Shown here one piece after another: positions 9,204 through 18,528 of a stretch of 64,000 nt of DNA. The translations under genes were made by a program, and so were the position numbers. The stretch comes from Burkholderia lata (GTDB lineage: Bacteria > Pseudomonadota > Gammaproteobacteria > Burkholderiales > Burkholderiaceae), in the NCBI RefSeq assembly GCF_902499335.1, contig NZ_CABVQK010000002.1:558001-622000 (forward strand), in the 5' to 3' direction. Under the pieces are notes generated by a model. It searched no databases and was not told the origin of the DNA. It worked only from the letters and a program-made list of their open reading frames with translations. Within the stretch, counting starts at the first letter, position 1; each line of letters opens with the position of its first letter.

Positions 9204-10949
9204 ATGACAGCCGCCCACGAGCCCTCTTCCCCGCCGTCCCTCGACGCATCCCCCGCCCGCCCCGCGGCGCGCCTGATCCTTGCGCTGCTGCGCGAAAGCC
9301 GCGCGTCACTCGCGCTGGCGCTCACCGCGTGCGTGCTGAACGGCGTCGCGAGCGTGCTGCTCGTCGCGACGTTGAACCGCGCGCTGTCGCAGCCGGGCGC
9401 CGCCGATGCGTCGCTCGCGTGGCGCTTCGCGCTGTGCGCGGTGATCGCACTCGTCACGCGAATCGTGTCGGGCACGCTGTTTGCCCGCCTGTCGCAGGAC
9501 ACGATGGCGCGGCTGCGCGTGCATCTCGCGCGGCGCGTCGGCGCGGCCGAGCTGCGCGACATCGAGCGGATCGGCGCGGCACCCGTGCAGTCGGTGCTGA
9601 CCGACGACGCCACCAACGTGTCGATGCTGTTCTTCGCGCTGCCGAACCTGGTCATGCACGGCTCGATCGTGTTCGGCTGCCTCGGCTACCTCGCGTGGCT
9701 GTCGTGGCCGGTGTGCCTGCTGGCGCTGGCCGCGATCATCGCGGGTTCGCTCGGCTACCACACCGGCGACCGCCGCGCGATCGCGTCGCTCGAAGCGGCC
9801 GGCCAGGCGCAGGACCGCCTGTTCGGCTATCTCGGCTCGCTGTTTTCCGGCGCGAAGGAGCTGAAGCTTCACGATGAACGCGCACGCCAGTTCGTCGACG
9901 GCCAGCTCGGCGCCGCGATCGGCGAAGTGCGCGACCACCGCCGTCGCGCGTTCAGCGCGTATGCGGTCGGCGTCGGCTGGATCATCTTCCTGTTCTACGT
10001 GTTCCTCGGCATCGCGTCGTTCTGGCCGCAACTCGGCGTGCATGCCGATCCGGCCTCGGCCGCCGGCTACGTCGTCGTGTTCCTGTTCATGCTCGTGCCG
10101 CTCGACGGGCTGCTGAACAACCTGCCGACCGTCAACGCGGCCCGCGTGTCGCTCACGCGGATCGAAGGCGTGATGGCCGAATTCGGCGCGCTGCGCACGG
10201 TGCCACCCGCGTCCGACGCACCCGACGTGCCGCCGGCCGGCGCCGTCATGCTGCGCGGCGTCACGCATGCGTACTTCCACGAGCGCGACGAACGGATGTT
10301 CAGCATCGGGCCGATCAACCTCACGATCCAGCCGGGCGAGCTCGTGTTCATCGTCGGCGGCAACGGCAGCGGCAAGACGACGCTCGCGAAGGTGCTGACG
10401 GGGCTCTACGAGCCGGAAGAAGGCACGATCGAGGTCGACGGCCGCACGATCGGCTGGCGCGAGCGCGCCGCGTACCGGCAGCGCTTCAGCGCGGTGTTCA
10501 ACGATTTCCACCTGTTCGATGCGCTGCTCGGCATCGTCGATCCGGACGATCCGTCCCGCGCGCAGGCTGATGCTCGCGCGAACGCGCTGGTCGCGAAACT
10601 CGCGCTCGATCACAAGGTGAAGGTGGTCGACGGTGCGTTCTCGACCCGTGCGCTGTCGACCGGGCAGCGCAAGCGGCTCGCGCTCGTCGTCGCGTACCTG
10701 GAGGACCGGCCGTTCTACCTGTTCGACGAATGGGCGGCCGACCAGGATCCGTCGTTCAAGGCCGTGTTCTACGAGCAACTGCTGCCCGAGCTGCGCGCGC
10801 GCGGCAAGGCCGTGATCGTGATCACGCACGACGACCGCTACTTCGATCTCGCCGACCGCCTGTTGAAGCTCGACAACGGGCGCATCGTCAGCGACACGAC
10901 GCCGGCGCGATCGCGCGCGCAGGATGGCGTCGATGCGCTGAGCGCGTAA
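9204..10949 (+). CDS. orbE: Cyclic-peptide/siderophore ABC exporter OrbE (PvdE/SyrD family)
   Basis: Fused membrane-ATPase half-transporter of 581 residues, the usual size for PvdE-type proteins, expected in the inner membrane to move ornibactin or a precursor to the periplasm. The first ~330 residues hold the transmembrane domain. The C-terminal ATPase has Walker A GGNGSGKTT near residue 386, signature LSTGQRKRLA near 483 and Walker B YLFDE near 504. I chose ATG 9204; a TTG two codons upstream is the alternative, and neither has a strong ribosome binding site. It is transcribed away from orbI and towards orbB, with a shared terminator after its stop. Confidence 0.93.
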   Translation: MTAAHEPSSPPSLDASPARPAARLILALLRESRASLALALTACVLNGVASVLLVATLNRALSQPGAADASLAWRFALCAVIALVTRIVSGTLFARLSQDTMARLRVHLARRVGAAELRDIERIGAAPVQSVLTDDATNVSMLFFALPNLVMHGSIVFGCLGYLAWLSWPVCLLALAAIIAGSLGYHTGDRRAIASLEAAGQAQDRLFGYLGSLFSGAKELKLHDERARQFVDGQLGAAIGEVRDHRRRAFSAYAVGVGWIIFLFYVFLGIASFWPQLGVHADPASAAGYVVVFLFMLVPLDGLLNNLPTVNAARVSLTRIEGVMAEFGALRTVPPASDAPDVPPAGAVMLRGVTHAYFHERDERMFSIGPINLTIQPGELVFIVGGNGSGKTTLAKVLTGLYEPEEGTIEVDGRTIGWRERAAYRQRFSAVFNDFHLFDALLGIVDPDDPSRAQADARANALVAKLALDHKVKVVDGAFSTRALSTGQRKRLALVVAYLEDRPFYLFDEWAADQDPSFKAVFYEQLLPELRARGKAVIVITHDDRYFDLADRLLKLDNGRIVSDTTPARSRAQDGVDALSA

Positions 10950-10964
10950 CGCGGCAGTCGATGC

Positions 10965-11009
10965 AAAAAAATCGCCGACGCGCTGCAATGGCAGTGCGTC
11001 GGCGATTTT
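10965..11009. terminator. Bidirectional terminator between orbE and orbB
   Basis: An 11-bp stem (ATCGCCGACGC at 10971-10981 with its complement at 10996-11006) has AAAAAA on the left and TTTT on the right. It can therefore end orbE on the plus strand and the orbB operon on the minus strand. Confidence 0.85.
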
Positions 11010-11124
11010 CGTTTCAGAAGGAAATGCTTCGGGCGCGTGGGCGGTTCACCACGAGTCAGGCCGGCCCCAATGCCCTGCCCGTCGAAGTCGAAGCGGCGTC
11101 ATCCGCCGCTCGACCGCCGCGAAC

Positions 11125-12162
11125 TCAACGCACGGCCGGCAGCTTCAGCATCGTATCGGTCATCACGTCGGCCAGTTTCAGCGCCGACATCGGCCCGCCG
11201 AACCCCCAGATATTGCGTTCGATGAGCGCGATCCGGTGTTCCCTCATCGCGGGCACGAAGCGCCACACCGGCGAATCGAGTTTCGCGGACAGCGGCACCT
11301 CCATCCCGGATGCGGTCACGAACAGCACGGCCAGCTCGCGCTGCTTGAGCAAATCGGCCGACGTCACGTACAGCGTGCCTTCCCGCGTCGGCTTCTTCGG
11401 CCACGGGTCGAGCCCGAGCGCGCGCGCGAGGCCCGCCGACGTGCTGTTGCCCGTATAGGCCCAGTAGCGGTCGGGCAAGCCGAGATCCTGCAGCAGCGCG
11501 ACGCGCTCGCCCTTGCGGCCCGCGGCCGCGAGCCGCGCCGCATTGCGCGCGATGCCCGCATCGAGCTGCGCGTCGACCGCCTGGGCCCGCGCGTCGCGCC
11601 CCGTCACCGCACCGATCGTCCGGAAGATTTGCCGCATCCAGTCGAGCTGCGTGACCGGCACGCCGCCGTCCGACACGTTCGGGCTGAACTGGAACAGGAT
11701 CGTCGGCGCGATCCGGTCGAGCGCGTCGAAGATCGGCGCGTGACGGAAACCGACGCCGATGATCAGGTCGGGCTTGACTGCCGCGATCGCTTCGAGGCCC
11801 GGCTCCTGGCGCGAACCGATGTCGGTCACGTTCGCGAGCCGGTCGCTTTGATAGCCGAGCCAGCCCGGATAGAACGCCGTATCGGCCATCCCGACCGGCA
11901 CGATGTCGAGTGCGATCACGCTTTCCGCGAACATGAAGTCGAGCGCGACCACACGCTGCGGCCGCACCGGCATCGTCGCGCTCGCCTGCGACACGACGGG
12001 ATTGCCGGCCAGCGACACCGCGCCCGGCGCACGCACGCCCTGCGCGCGATGGGCGTCGAGGGTCGCGGCAACGGCGCCGGACGCTGCGGAAAGCGCGCCG
12101 CAGCCCGCGGCGCAGAGCGCCGCGAGCGCGCCGAGCGCATGCCGGCGGCCGGCATCCGTCAC
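11125..12162 (-). CDS. orbB: Periplasmic ferric-ornibactin binding protein OrbB (FhuD-like)
   Basis: 345-residue substrate-binding protein of the class III (siderophore) type, expected to deliver ferric ornibactin to the OrbCD importer. An N-terminal RRH motif followed by an Ala/Leu/Cys-rich stretch looks like an export signal, possibly Tat. The body has the typical sequence [19 protein letters not shown] and later a long-helix region. The GTG start at 12162 overlaps the orbF stop by the GTGA arrangement, which decides the start over longer in-frame alternatives. Last gene of the orbHGCDFB operon. FhuD and FepB family members are the nearest known types. Confidence 0.9.
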   Translation of the reverse strand: MTDAGRRHALGALAALCAAGCGALSAASGAVAATLDAHRAQGVRAPGAVSLAGNPVVSQASATMPVRPQRVVALDFMFAESVIALDIVPVGMADTAFYPGWLGYQSDRLANVTDIGSRQEPGLEAIAAVKPDLIIGVGFRHAPIFDALDRIAPTILFQFSPNVSDGGVPVTQLDWMRQIFRTIGAVTGRDARAQAVDAQLDAGIARNAARLAAAGRKGERVALLQDLGLPDRYWAYTGNSTSAGLARALGLDPWPKKPTREGTLYVTSADLLKQRELAVLFVTASGMEVPLSAKLDSPVWRFVPAMREHRIALIERNIWGFGGPMSALKLADVMTDTMLKLPAVR

Positions 12163-12959
12163 CGGATCGCGTCCTGCTCGGCCAGTGCCGCGTCGTCCAT
12201 CGTCAGTAGCAGGGGGCAGCTTCCACACAGTTGCGTTTCTCCAGGAATTTCATAGCGCAGGCAGCACACGCGGCGCGCACGAAACGGCGTCGGCAGCAGC
12301 GTAGAGCGCGGCACGGCATCGCGCACGGGCGCACGCAGCGGATTCGGCTCGCCGTGCACGCAGCTCGAACCGAACAGCCAGTCCGCATCGCGGACGGGAT
12401 CGGCGGCGCATGGCAGCGAACGGCACGTATCGAGCAGATAGTCGAGCAGGTTGCCCGCGTTGCTCCACAGCACGCGCGGCGTGACGCGGCCCATCGCCGC
12501 GAGCAGGTCGATCACCGCGCCGAGATGCGCGATGAGCCCCGCATAGCGTGGTGCCGGGTCGTCGCACGGTTCGCCGAGCGCATCGTGCGTGAAGTACAGC
12601 GCGGCGGGCATCCCGTCGTCGAGCGCGACGAACGTGCGCTCGGGCGACATGTCGAGCGGCCGGCCGAGCGTCAGCGCGGCGACGACGCCGGCCGGCGCCG
12701 CACGGCCGAAATAGTATTTGCTCCATTGCGACATCAGCGCGCGCGCATGCTGCGCCGGATCGCCGCCGTAATGGCGGACCATCGCGTCGAGCACGATGTC
12801 GCGGTGCGCGGGCAACGCGCTGACCGGCACGATGAGGCGGCCCGGCGCGGGCGCGTCGTCGGGCATGCCGAGCCAGACGACGTCGAGGTGTTCGGCAAAC
12901 GGTTCGGGCGCGAACGCGGAGAAGCGCGTGGCGCGCGCGGCGTCGAGCGACGGTGTCAT
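12159..12959 (-). CDS. orbF: Ferric-siderophore reductase OrbF (FhuF-like, 2Fe-2S)
   Basis: 266 residues. The C-terminal motif [17 protein letters not shown] gives the C-C-x10-C-x2-C cluster that binds the 2Fe-2S centre in FhuF, so the likely job is reductive release of iron from imported ornibactin in the cytoplasm. The rest is the helical FhuF-like domain with no recognisable signal peptide. Its ATG overlaps the orbD stop (ATGA) and its stop overlaps the orbB start, so translation is coupled on both sides. Confidence 0.9.
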   Translation of the reverse strand: MTPSLDAARATRFSAFAPEPFAEHLDVVWLGMPDDAPAPGRLIVPVSALPAHRDIVLDAMVRHYGGDPAQHARALMSQWSKYYFGRAAPAGVVAALTLGRPLDMSPERTFVALDDGMPAALYFTHDALGEPCDDPAPRYAGLIAHLGAVIDLLAAMGRVTPRVLWSNAGNLLDYLLDTCRSLPCAADPVRDADWLFGSSCVHGEPNPLRAPVRDAVPRSTLLPTPFRARRVCCLRYEIPGETQLCGSCPLLLTMDDAALAEQDAIR

Positions 12960-15046
12960 CGCCCTGCGCGCCGGGCGCGGCGCCCCTCGAGGATCAGCAG
13001 CCCGAGCAGGTACGGTGCGCCGATCAGCGCGGTCAGCACGCCGGCCGGCACTTCACGCGGCGCGACGACCGTACGCGCCGCGAGATCCGCCACACCGAGG
13101 ATCAGCGCGCCGCATGCGGCCGCGAGCCACAGCCGCGTACGGTGCCGGCGCGCGCCGAGCATCGTCGCGACGTGCGGCGCCATCAAGCCGATGAAGCCGA
13201 CCGGCCCGACCGCCGCGACGGCCGCGCACGCGGCGAGCGTCGCGATCGTCAGCGCGAGCGGCCGCAGCGCGGCCACCGGCAGGCCGAGCGCGGCTGCCTG
13301 GTCGTCGCCGAGCGCGAGCATGTCGAGCGGCTTCGCGAGCCACGCGAACACGGGCACCGCGAGCACGCACCACGGCAACAGCATCGACACCTCGCCCCAG
13401 CTCCGGCCGTAAGTCCCGCCGACGAGCCACACGACGAAGCGCGCGGGCTGCACGCTTTCCTGCGTGATCAGCCATTGCGCGAGCGTGGTCCACAGTGCGC
13501 CGATCACGATACCCGTCAGCGCCACCGCGAGCGGCGCGTAGCGATGCCGGTGATTCAGCGCGAGCGTGATCGCGAGCGACAACCCACCGCCGATCAGCGC
13601 GGCGGCAGCAAGCGTCACGTGCCCCATCAGCGGCCACGTCGACAACGCGAACAGCGTGACGAGCCCCGCGCCCTGCGTGACGCCGAGCACTTCGGGGCCT
13701 GCGAGCGGATTGCGCACGACGCTCTGCATCGCGACACCGCTGACCGCCAGCAACGCGCCAGCAAGAAGCGCGCACAACAGGCGCGGCATGCGCAGATCGA
13801 TCAGCATCCGCGCGAGCGCATCGTGGCCGGACAGCGCATCGGACCAGCGCGCGATCGACAGCCACTCGGGGCCGGCCGATACACCGACCAACACGACCAG
13901 CACGCCCGCGACGACGAACAGCGCGGTGCGCAGCGGCCAGCCGAGCCGTTCGAGCCAGCCGACGAGCCGCGTCGAGCCGCCGCCCGCCGCGCGTTCGGCA
14001 TCCGCGTGCAGTACGCCCGACCACGCGGCACCGCGTCGGATCATCGCCAGCATCAGCGGCGTGCCGACCAGCGCGATCGCGACGCCGGTCGACAGCGTGG
14101 CATCGAGACCCGACGCGAGCACCGCGCTGTCGGTAACAAGTACGAGCGCACCGCCCGCGAGCGCCGACAGCGGCACCAGCACGCCGAGCCGCGCCGCGCG
14201 CGCGCCGCGCACCTGGCGCAGCAGGTTCGGCGCGACAAGGCCGACATACGACAGCGGGCCCGCGATACTGACGGCCACGCTCGTGAACGCGACCGCGACG
14301 ATCGTCGCGGCGAGCCGCGTCGCGTCGACGCGCACGCCGGCCGCGGCCGCCGCGTCATCGCCGAGCGTGAGCGGATTCAGCGGCCGGATCACGAACGGCA
14401 AGGCGATGAGCGGCACGACGAGCCAGCGCGCGGCGAGCGCGAGGCCCGTCGCGCCCGGCTGGTAGAGGCTGCCGTTGGTCCACAGTGCGGCACCCGCGAT
14501 GTTCTGCTCGAAGAATGCGAGCACGAGCGTCGACAGCGCGGCGAACAGCAGCATGCACACGCTGCCCGCGAGCACGAGCCGCAACGGCGTCGCACGCCAG
14601 CCGCCGGCCGCGACGATCGCGCAGGCGGCAGCGGCCAGCCCGCAGACGAACAGCAGCGGCACCGATGCGACACCGGCCAGCGCCGGCACGAGCATCGCCG
14701 CGAGCAGGCCGAGCTGGGCGCCGCCCGTCACGCCGAGCAGGTCGGGCGACGCGAGCGGATTGCGCGTGAGCGACTGGAACAGCGCGCCCGCGATGCCCAG
14801 GCAGCCGCCCGCGACGAGCGCCGCTGCGACGCGCGGCAGGTTGAGATCGAACAGGAACACGTGCGCGAGCGCGGCGGCATCGCTGCCGGGCACGGCATCC
14901 CACCACACGCGCAGATCGGGGGCGACACGCAACGCCGCGAGGAGCGCGATCAACGTCACGAGGCCGAACGCGATCGCGCCGGCCCGGCCTGACGCCGTAC
15001 CCTTCCCCGCTGCCGCGAGGCGCTTGCGCATCGCGAACGTCGTCAT
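12956..15046 (-). CDS. orbD: Ferric-ornibactin ABC permease OrbD (double-length FhuB type)
   Basis: 696 residues, twice the size of a single BtuC/FecCD permease, with two homologous halves as in FhuB. Each half has the conserved RxPR and SxxRNPLAxPxxLGVTxGA pattern (near residues 70-105 and again near 395-440), followed by multiple hydrophobic helices. It forms the inner-membrane channel with OrbC. ATG 15046 overlaps the orbC stop as ATGA, which selects this start rather than an upstream in-frame one. Confidence 0.93.
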   Translation of the reverse strand: MTTFAMRKRLAAAGKGTASGRAGAIAFGLVTLIALLAALRVAPDLRVWWDAVPGSDAAALAHVFLFDLNLPRVAAALVAGGCLGIAGALFQSLTRNPLASPDLLGVTGGAQLGLLAAMLVPALAGVASVPLLFVCGLAAAACAIVAAGGWRATPLRLVLAGSVCMLLFAALSTLVLAFFEQNIAGAALWTNGSLYQPGATGLALAARWLVVPLIALPFVIRPLNPLTLGDDAAAAAGVRVDATRLAATIVAVAFTSVAVSIAGPLSYVGLVAPNLLRQVRGARAARLGVLVPLSALAGGALVLVTDSAVLASGLDATLSTGVAIALVGTPLMLAMIRRGAAWSGVLHADAERAAGGGSTRLVGWLERLGWPLRTALFVVAGVLVVLVGVSAGPEWLSIARWSDALSGHDALARMLIDLRMPRLLCALLAGALLAVSGVAMQSVVRNPLAGPEVLGVTQGAGLVTLFALSTWPLMGHVTLAAAALIGGGLSLAITLALNHRHRYAPLAVALTGIVIGALWTTLAQWLITQESVQPARFVVWLVGGTYGRSWGEVSMLLPWCVLAVPVFAWLAKPLDMLALGDDQAAALGLPVAALRPLALTIATLAACAAVAAVGPVGFIGLMAPHVATMLGARRHRTRLWLAAACGALILGVADLAARTVVAPREVPAGVLTALIGAPYLLGLLILEGRRARRAGR

Positions 15047-15891
15047 ACGGCGAGATCCCGGTCGAAGACGCCGGCCGCCTGCGGCACGCCGTCGGTCGTC
15101 GGCCCGTAGGCCGGCACGCACATCGGGGCGCCCGTCTGCGGATGCGCGAGCTTCAGCATCTCGACGCCGAACGCCGCGCGCAGCCGCGCCGGATCGAGCA
15201 TCGCGTCGGGCGTGCCCTGTGCGACGAGGCGGCCCGCGCGCATCAGCACGATCTCGTCGCTATACGCAGCCGCCTGGTTCAGGTCGTGCAGCACCCACAC
15301 GATCGTCAGCCCGCGCGTGCGGTTCAGCGTGCGCAGCGCATCGAGGATGTCGAGCTGGTGATGGATGTCGAGATAGGTCGTCGGTTCGTCGAGCAGCACG
15401 ATCGGCGCCTGCTGTGCGAGCGCCATTGCGATCCACGCGCGCTGGCGCTCACCGCCCGACAGCGCACCGACGTCGCGGTTCGCGTCGCCGGCGAGGCCGC
15501 TCGTCTCGAGCGCCTCGTCTATCGCCGCATGGTCGGCCCGCGACAGGCCGCGCAGGAAGCCGCCGTACGCATAGCGCCCATACGCGACAAGCTCGCGCAC
15601 CGTGAGGCCCGACGGAATCTGGTTGAACTGCGCGAGCATCGTCAGCTCGCGCGCGAGCGCGCGACGGCGAAACGACGCGAGCGGCTGGCCGTTCACTTCC
15701 ACATGGCCGGCACGCGCGGGCTGCAGGCCCGCGAGCGTGCGCAGCAGCGTGCTCTTGCCGCAGCCGTTCGGTCCGCACAGCGCGGTTACGCGGCCGGCCG
15801 CGATCGACAGGTCCAGCCCGTCGATCACGACATGGTCGCGATACCCTACCGACAGCCCGCGCGCGGCAAGCGCGGCGGTACTACGCGTCAT
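15043..15891 (-). CDS. orbC: Ferric-ornibactin import ATPase OrbC (FhuC-like)
   Basis: 282-residue ABC ATPase. Walker A GPNGCGKST near residue 37, signature LSGGERQRAWIA near 143, Walker B IVLLDEPTTYLD near 164, the set typical of FhuC/FepC proteins. It energises OrbD. The ATG shares one base with the orbG stop (TGATG), so it is translationally coupled inside the operon. Confidence 0.94.
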   Translation of the reverse strand: MTRSTAALAARGLSVGYRDHVVIDGLDLSIAAGRVTALCGPNGCGKSTLLRTLAGLQPARAGHVEVNGQPLASFRRRALARELTMLAQFNQIPSGLTVRELVAYGRYAYGGFLRGLSRADHAAIDEALETSGLAGDANRDVGALSGGERQRAWIAMALAQQAPIVLLDEPTTYLDIHHQLDILDALRTLNRTRGLTIVWVLHDLNQAAAYSDEIVLMRAGRLVAQGTPDAMLDPARLRAAFGVEMLKLAHPQTGAPMCVPAYGPTTDGVPQAAGVFDRDLAV

Positions 15892-16898
15892 CAATCCTCC
15901 GTTCGGTCGCGCGGGACCGTATAACTCTGCGCCATCGCGACGACGACCTTGCGCGGCCCCTCGAACGGGTCGCGCGCATGCGCGGTCAGCATGTTGTCGA
16001 GCATCAGCACGTCGCCCGTGCGCCACGGGAACACGATGCGCTGCTGGTCGAGCACGCCGCGGATCTCCGCGAGCGCATCGGCTTCGAGCGGTTCGCCGTC
16101 GCCGTAATACACGTTGCGCGGCACGTTCTCGAGCCCGACCGCGTCGACGAGCGCTTCCTGCATGTCGTCGTCGAGCGCCGACAGGTGGAACAGGTTCGCC
16201 TGGTTGAACCACACGCGGTCGCCGGTGCGCGGATGGCGCGCAACGGCCTGGCAGCGTTCGCGGGTGCGCAGCAGCAGTTCGCCATCATCGTCGGTGCGCC
16301 ATGTGCATTCGATGCCGCGCGCCGCGCACATCCGTTCGACCTCGGCCGGCTCGTCGGTGCCGAACGACTGCTGCCACGGCAGGTCGAGCCCCTGCCCGAA
16401 ATTGCGCACATACAGCAGCTCGCGCTTCTCGAAACGCGCGACCAGCGCCGGATCGAGCGCGCGGTACACAGCGCGGCTGTCCGCGATCGGCGTCGCACCG
16501 CCCTTCGGGGCCGCGAGCGCGCAGTGGAACCAGATCCGCAGCGGCCATTCGCGTGTGTACGACTGCTCGTTGTGCAGCGGAATCGCGCGGTGCGGCGGGT
16601 ATTCGGTCGACGTGTAGACCGCGCCTTCGACCTGGCTGCGCGGCGTCGATGCGTATTCATAGCCGATCAGCGGATCGCCGAACGACGCCGCGAACTGCTG
16701 GAACGTGTCGATCGACGGCACGTGAAAACCCGTGAACAGCACGCCGCCCGCCCGTTCGAGCGTGTCGGCCGCGATTTCTCGCGCGAGCGGCGCGACGTCG
16801 TCGATCGACATCCCGTCGCCGCCGCGCGGCGACACGACGGTGGGCAGCCCCGGCTCGATACGCAGGTCGTCGAGCGTCGGCAACGAAAGCAGGGTCAT
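15891..16898 (-). CDS. orbG: Aspartyl beta-hydroxylase OrbG (TauD/SyrP-like Fe(II)/2-oxoglutarate dioxygenase)
   Basis: 335 residues of the TauD superfamily. The metal triad is visible as HNE in PLHNEQSY near residue 113 and a distal His in AHARDPFEGPRK near the C-terminus, with the following Arg as the 2-oxoglutarate ligand. In ornibactin the second residue is beta-hydroxyaspartate. This free-standing enzyme is the obvious candidate to hydroxylate Asp, probably while bound to the T2 domain of OrbI. It follows orbH and overlaps orbC by one base. TauD family members also act on sulfonates, but the context and SyrP-like length argue for the siderophore role. Confidence 0.9.
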   Translation of the reverse strand: MTLLSLPTLDDLRIEPGLPTVVSPRGGDGMSIDDVAPLAREIAADTLERAGGVLFTGFHVPSIDTFQQFAASFGDPLIGYEYASTPRSQVEGAVYTSTEYPPHRAIPLHNEQSYTREWPLRIWFHCALAAPKGGATPIADSRAVYRALDPALVARFEKRELLYVRNFGQGLDLPWQQSFGTDEPAEVERMCAARGIECTWRTDDDGELLLRTRERCQAVARHPRTGDRVWFNQANLFHLSALDDDMQEALVDAVGLENVPRNVYYGDGEPLEADALAEIRGVLDQQRIVFPWRTGDVLMLDNMLTAHARDPFEGPRKVVVAMAQSYTVPRDRTED

Positions 16899-16942
16899 GC
16901 AACGTCCTCTTCAGGTGATGCGCCGGATCACGGCGCAGCGGG

Positions 16943-17185
16943 TCACGACGCGCGCGATGCGCGCTCGCCGTCCATGGCGCGGCGCAGGCTCGCGGGGCGC
17001 ATGTCGGTCCAGACGGTCTCGATGTGCGCGAGACAGTCGGCTTTCGGGCCGCTCACGCCGATCTCGCGCCAGCCGGCCGGCACGGGCCGGAACGTCGGCC
17101 AGATCGAATACTGTTCTTCGTCGTTGATGACGACCGTATAGACGAGGTCGTCGGTGTCGGCGGAAGGCGTCGTGGCTTGCGTCAT
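16943..17185 (-). CDS. orbH: MbtH-like protein OrbH
   Basis: 80-residue MbtH family protein, a small chaperone/activator that binds NRPS adenylation domains. The family core is present: [15 protein letters not shown] then [17 protein letters not shown] 17185 was chosen because it starts just before the conserved core and lies downstream of the OrbS-type promoter; no strong Shine-Dalgarno is visible. First gene of the operon orbHGCDFB. Confidence 0.93.
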   Translation of the reverse strand: MTQATTPSADTDDLVYTVVINDEEQYSIWPTFRPVPAGWREIGVSGPKADCLAHIETVWTDMRPASLRRAMDGERASRAS

Positions 17186-17249
17186 GATCGGAAATCGCTG
17201 AGGCGGTTGAAGGTGGCGAAGCGGCGGTTTCGGCCGCTCCTGTCTGATA

Positions 17250-17274
17250 GACGTTTGACCGGCGCGGTTTTTTA
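17250..17274 (-). promoter_or_regulatory. OrbS-type promoter of orbH, overlapping the orbS stop codon
   Basis: Minus-strand TAAA (17274-17271), 17-base spacer, CGTC (17253-17250), then TATCAG. The first three bases of TAAA are the TAA stop of orbS, so the promoter starts inside the coding end of its own activator. Confidence 0.8.
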
Positions 17275-17928
17275 CCGGCGCCGTGCGCGGCCGCCCAGGA
17301 ACACCGGGCACGCGACGCCGCGATGACACGCGTCGAGGCATTCCGCGCAGTGGCGCTCCGCGTCGCGCACCATGAAGTGCACGAGCGTCTGCGACACGTT
17401 CAGCGCGCGCGCCGCGGTCTGCAGCGTCTCCTCGCGCAGCCGCACCATCTCGAAGGCCGCGCGGCTACGCGCCGGCAGGTCGTCGAGCGCGGCCCACACG
17501 CGCCGCAGCGTATCGCGCGTCAGCAGCGCGGCTTCCGGCGTCGGCTCGGGCGACGGCACGTCGAAGCCGTCGTCCTCTTCCGTGTGATAGACGTTCTCGA
17601 GGCTTTGCCGGCGGCACGCGTCGATCGACGCATTGCGCACCATCCGCGTCACGTACGCGACCGGCTGGCGCACCGCGTCCTGGTTCGGGAATTCGACGAG
17701 CTTCACGAATACGTCGTGCACGACGTCCTCGGCACGGCTCGCGCAGCCGACGAACCCGCGCGCGACATTGACGAGCATCGCGCGATGCGAGATCAGCACG
17801 TCGAGCAACGCGCCCTGCACCCGGGGCTCCGCGGCACGGCGCGCGCGCGGCGGCCGGTCGGGATAACTGCCGAGGAACGGGTTCGCCGCTGCCGCCGCCG
17901 GTCGGTCGAGCACTTCCGCCATCGCCAT
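17272..17928 (-). CDS. orbS: Iron-starvation ECF sigma factor OrbS
   Basis: 218-residue ECF sigma factor of the PvdS/OrbS group, directing RNA polymerase to ornibactin promoters. Region 2 is readable as the [13 protein letters not shown] and [10 protein letters not shown] stretches. Region 4 covers [12 protein letters not shown] to the helix-turn-helix [16 protein letters not shown]. The C-terminal tail carries four closely spaced cysteines (194, 197, 201, 207), unlike most sigma factors, and could bind a metal. The start is ATG 17928 with GGAG seven bases upstream. No anti-sigma gene is adjacent, which fits control through Fur. It lies upstream of all OrbS-type promoters found here. Confidence 0.93.
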   Translation of the reverse strand: MAMAEVLDRPAAAAANPFLGSYPDRPPRARRAAEPRVQGALLDVLISHRAMLVNVARGFVGCASRAEDVVHDVFVKLVEFPNQDAVRQPVAYVTRMVRNASIDACRRQSLENVYHTEEDDGFDVPSPEPTPEAALLTRDTLRRVWAALDDLPARSRAAFEMVRLREETLQTAARALNVSQTLVHFMVRDAERHCAECLDACHRGVACPVFLGGRARRR

Positions 17929-17959
17929 CGATCTGCTCCGTCAAATTCCGAGATAGCGC

Positions 17960-17991
17960 AATTTAACGTAAACGCAAATCATTCTCAATCC
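17960..17991 (-). promoter_or_regulatory. Sigma-70 promoter of orbS with overlapping Fur-box-like site
   Basis: On the minus strand TTGAGA (17988-17983), a 17-base spacer and TAAATT (17965-17960) form a plausible sigma-70 promoter. The stretch 17973-17991 (minus strand GATTGAGAATGATTTGCG) resembles a Fur box (GATAATGATAATCATTATC) and covers the -35 element and start of the spacer. This fits Fur repression under iron sufficiency, as reported for orbS in B. cenocepacia. The position is read by eye. Confidence 0.65.
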
Positions 17992-17999
17992 GATTACGG

Positions 18000-18242
18000 G
18001 ATGACCCTTTCGGCTGTCAGGATTTGTCTGAATAATCGGCGGAATCGTTGTTCGGGCAGATGAGACATGTGCCATGGGGCTCGGCACGCGGTCACGGACG
18101 CGTCCGTCCAGCGCTCAACGCCAACACGGCCTTTCACGCGCCTGACGAAATGCCTGCACCTGTCATGCGCGGTAGCAACTTATTACTACGTGAAATTTTG
18201 AGGGCTCGTACGATCGACGTGCCGTTTCCAAGGGAGAACAAC
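18000..18242. other. Intergenic region upstream of small lipoprotein gene
   Basis: About 240 bases between the orbS promoter and the next plus-strand gene. It is more AT-rich near 18178-18200 and should hold the promoter for the small exported protein. I see no coding sequence, RNA or repeat that I would defend. Confidence 0.4.
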
Positions 18243-18482
18243 ATGAAATCCATCGTGTTATCCGCTGTCATGGTGGGTGCGCTGTCGAGCGTGATGCTCA
18301 CCGGATGCGTCGCCTATCCTGCCCAGGCTGAAGTCACGATCGGCTGGCATGGCGATCGTTACTGGGACGGACATCGATACTGGGAGCGCCACGACTGGGA
18401 GGCTCAGCATCCCGGCGGGCGTGACGATCGCCGCGACGATCGCCGGGACGACCGTCGCGACGATCAGCGGCCGCAGTGGTAA
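18243..18482 (+). CDS. Small predicted lipoprotein with DDRR repeats
   Basis: 79 residues. A short N-terminal signal ends in LTGC, a lipobox, so it is probably a lipoprotein. The middle is rich in Trp, His and Tyr (GWHGDRYWDGHRYWERHDW), and the end is four tandem charged repeats of the DDRR type (DNA at about 18421-18465). ATG 18243 was chosen for the signal peptide and the purine-rich AGGGAGAAC upstream; a longer in-frame opening exists but lacks sense. The function is unknown; similar short YXWDGxRYW proteins occur widely in Burkholderia. It lies 46 bases before another small exported protein, possibly co-transcribed. Confidence 0.75.
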   Translation: MKSIVLSAVMVGALSSVMLTGCVAYPAQAEVTIGWHGDRYWDGHRYWERHDWEAQHPGGRDDRRDDRRDDRRDDQRPQW

Positions 18483-18528
18483 TGCGCCGCCGCTCCCGTA
18501 GCCCGCTATTCAACGACAGGACCTCAAC

